This document shows, one piece after another, positions 63,715 through 64,000 of a stretch of DNA of 64,000 nucleotides; positions within the stretch are counted from its first letter, which is position 1, and every line of letters begins with the position of its first letter. The translations under genes were made by a program, and so were the position numbers. Source of the DNA: JBKDZL01 sp047971145 (lineage in GTDB: Bacteria; Bacillota_I; Bacilli_A; Erysipelotrichales; Erysipelotrichaceae). Where the stretch lies: assembly GCA_047971145.1 (NCBI GenBank), contig JBKDZL010000028.1, positions 1 through 64,000 of the forward strand, written 5' to 3'. The notes beneath the pieces are model-generated. The model was not told the origin of the DNA, made no database searches, and saw only the letters and a list, made by a program, of their open reading frames with translations.

Positions 63715-63744
63715 TTGCATTTCTATTAATTTTAAGATAAAATG
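63715..63744 (+). promoter_or_regulatory. Promoter of the substrate-binding protein
   Basis: TTGCAT (63715-63720), an 18-base spacer and TAAAAT (63739-63744). Confidence 0.65.
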
Positions 63745-63752
63745 ATAATTGT

Positions 63753-63768
63753 TTAGGTTATCCTAACT
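63753..63768. promoter_or_regulatory. Second DtxR/MntR-type operator, on the substrate-binding promoter
   Basis: TTTAGGTTATCCTAAC is nearly the same site as at 63662 and sits about 8 bases after the -10 box, over the transcription start. Confidence 0.8.
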
Positions 63769-63781
63769 ATGAGGAGTTATT

Positions 63782-64000
63782 ATGAAAAAAAGTATTATCC
63801 TAATATTATTATTTGCATTATTAAGTGGCTGTGCCAATACTAGCTTTACTGATAATGGCAAAATAAATGTAGTTGCGACTACTACCATGGTTGCTGATTT
63901 AGTTAGTGAAATTGGCGCCGATTATATCAATCTTATTGGTTTAATGGAAATTGGTGTTGACCCTCATCTTTATCAAGCCAAAGCTAGTGATGCCGAAACT
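63782..64000 (+). CDS. Metal ABC transporter substrate-binding lipoprotein, 3' end outside window
   Basis: The visible 73 residues begin MKKSIILILLFALLSGCANT, a signal peptide with lipobox LLSGC. VVATTTMVADLVSEIG follows, then MEIGVDPHLYQAKASDAE, whose histidine is the first metal ligand of the ZnuA/TroA cluster A-I family. It should bind Mn or Zn and deliver it to the permeases downstream of the divergent regulator. Ribosome site GAGGAG. Confidence 0.93.
   Translation, partial: MKKSIILILLFALLSGCANTSFTDNGKINVVATTTMVADLVSEIGADYINLIGLMEIGVDPHLYQAKASDAET

Noticed and set aside
1..64000. Alternative genetic code (TGA = Trp)
   Set aside because: TGA ends uvrC, mltG, the metal ATPase and its permease in tight overlaps, and tryptophan is TGG in the genes read.
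1..64000. Reassigned TAA codon
   Set aside because: TAA is the normal stop of most intact genes, with start overlaps such as TAATG, so only local suppression could apply.
1..64000. CRISPR array, IS element or prophage
   Set aside because: No regularly spaced repeats, transposase, integrase or phage structural gene was seen.

Overview
The window is a strongly AT-rich, gene-dense bacterial chromosome segment with almost no accessory DNA. Standard genetic code is supported: TGA is a real stop in uvrC, mltG and the metal permease genes, and it sits in well-formed ATGA overlaps, so the Mycoplasma/Spiroplasma code is excluded. Several features point to Bacillota, probably the Erysipelotrichia/Izemoplasma side near the Mollicutes. 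These are the conserved block alaS-ireB-ruvX-DUF1292-mltG-udk-greA, the rnhC/cvpA/mutS2 neighbourhood, sufCDSUB order, RNase HIII, Spx, an alaS T-box, a CIRCE operator and SufU. murI and mltG imply a peptidoglycan wall. No phage, IS element or CRISPR array was seen. The genus cannot be named from this sequence.

Left part (1-30000), mostly minus strand. A CIRCE-controlled trigger factor and a Mollicutes-type hypothetical gene are followed by tRNA-Arg and the cvpA-mutS2-uvrC-murI-phosphodiesterase run, with rnhC divergent. Next come fmt-ECF S component-lepA-MazG-hemW, a BlaI-type regulator, rpsT, an unknown membrane protein, serine dehydratase, and holA-comEC-comEA (DNA uptake). The greA...alaS block follows, then recD2, a CPBP protease, mnmA and spx.

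Middle (30000-47000). An amino-acid permease, trpS and an ABC exporter lie on the plus strand; the exporter permease is cut twice by in-frame TAA codons. They meet a minus-strand operon pgi-rnfC-rnfD-rnfG-rnfE-rnfA-small Cys protein-rnfB. This Rnf complex is unusual: RnfB lacks its ferredoxin domains, RnfG carries two FMN-binding domains, and a 58-residue cysteine-rich membrane protein sits between rnfA and rnfB. An Nfu-type Fe-S protein, an AI-2E transporter, glutamine-dependent NAD synthetase and an HPr-kinase/PEPCK-like P-loop protein follow. Pgi, Rnf, NadE and the Fe-S genes give the region a redox and NAD theme.

Right part (47000-64000). A lipoprotein, apt-deoD purine salvage, a DUF2752/DUF4234 pair, and the complete SUF operon with a HAD phosphatase come first. 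Two PrsA-like extracytoplasmic foldases, a HIT hydrolase, a flavodoxin and an AbgT-type transporter follow. The end is a divergent manganese/zinc regulon: regulator, ATPase, two permeases on the minus strand and the substrate-binding lipoprotein on the plus strand, with a DtxR-type operator at each promoter. The ATPase is interrupted by an in-frame TAA, and both permeases end in a winged-helix-like extension.
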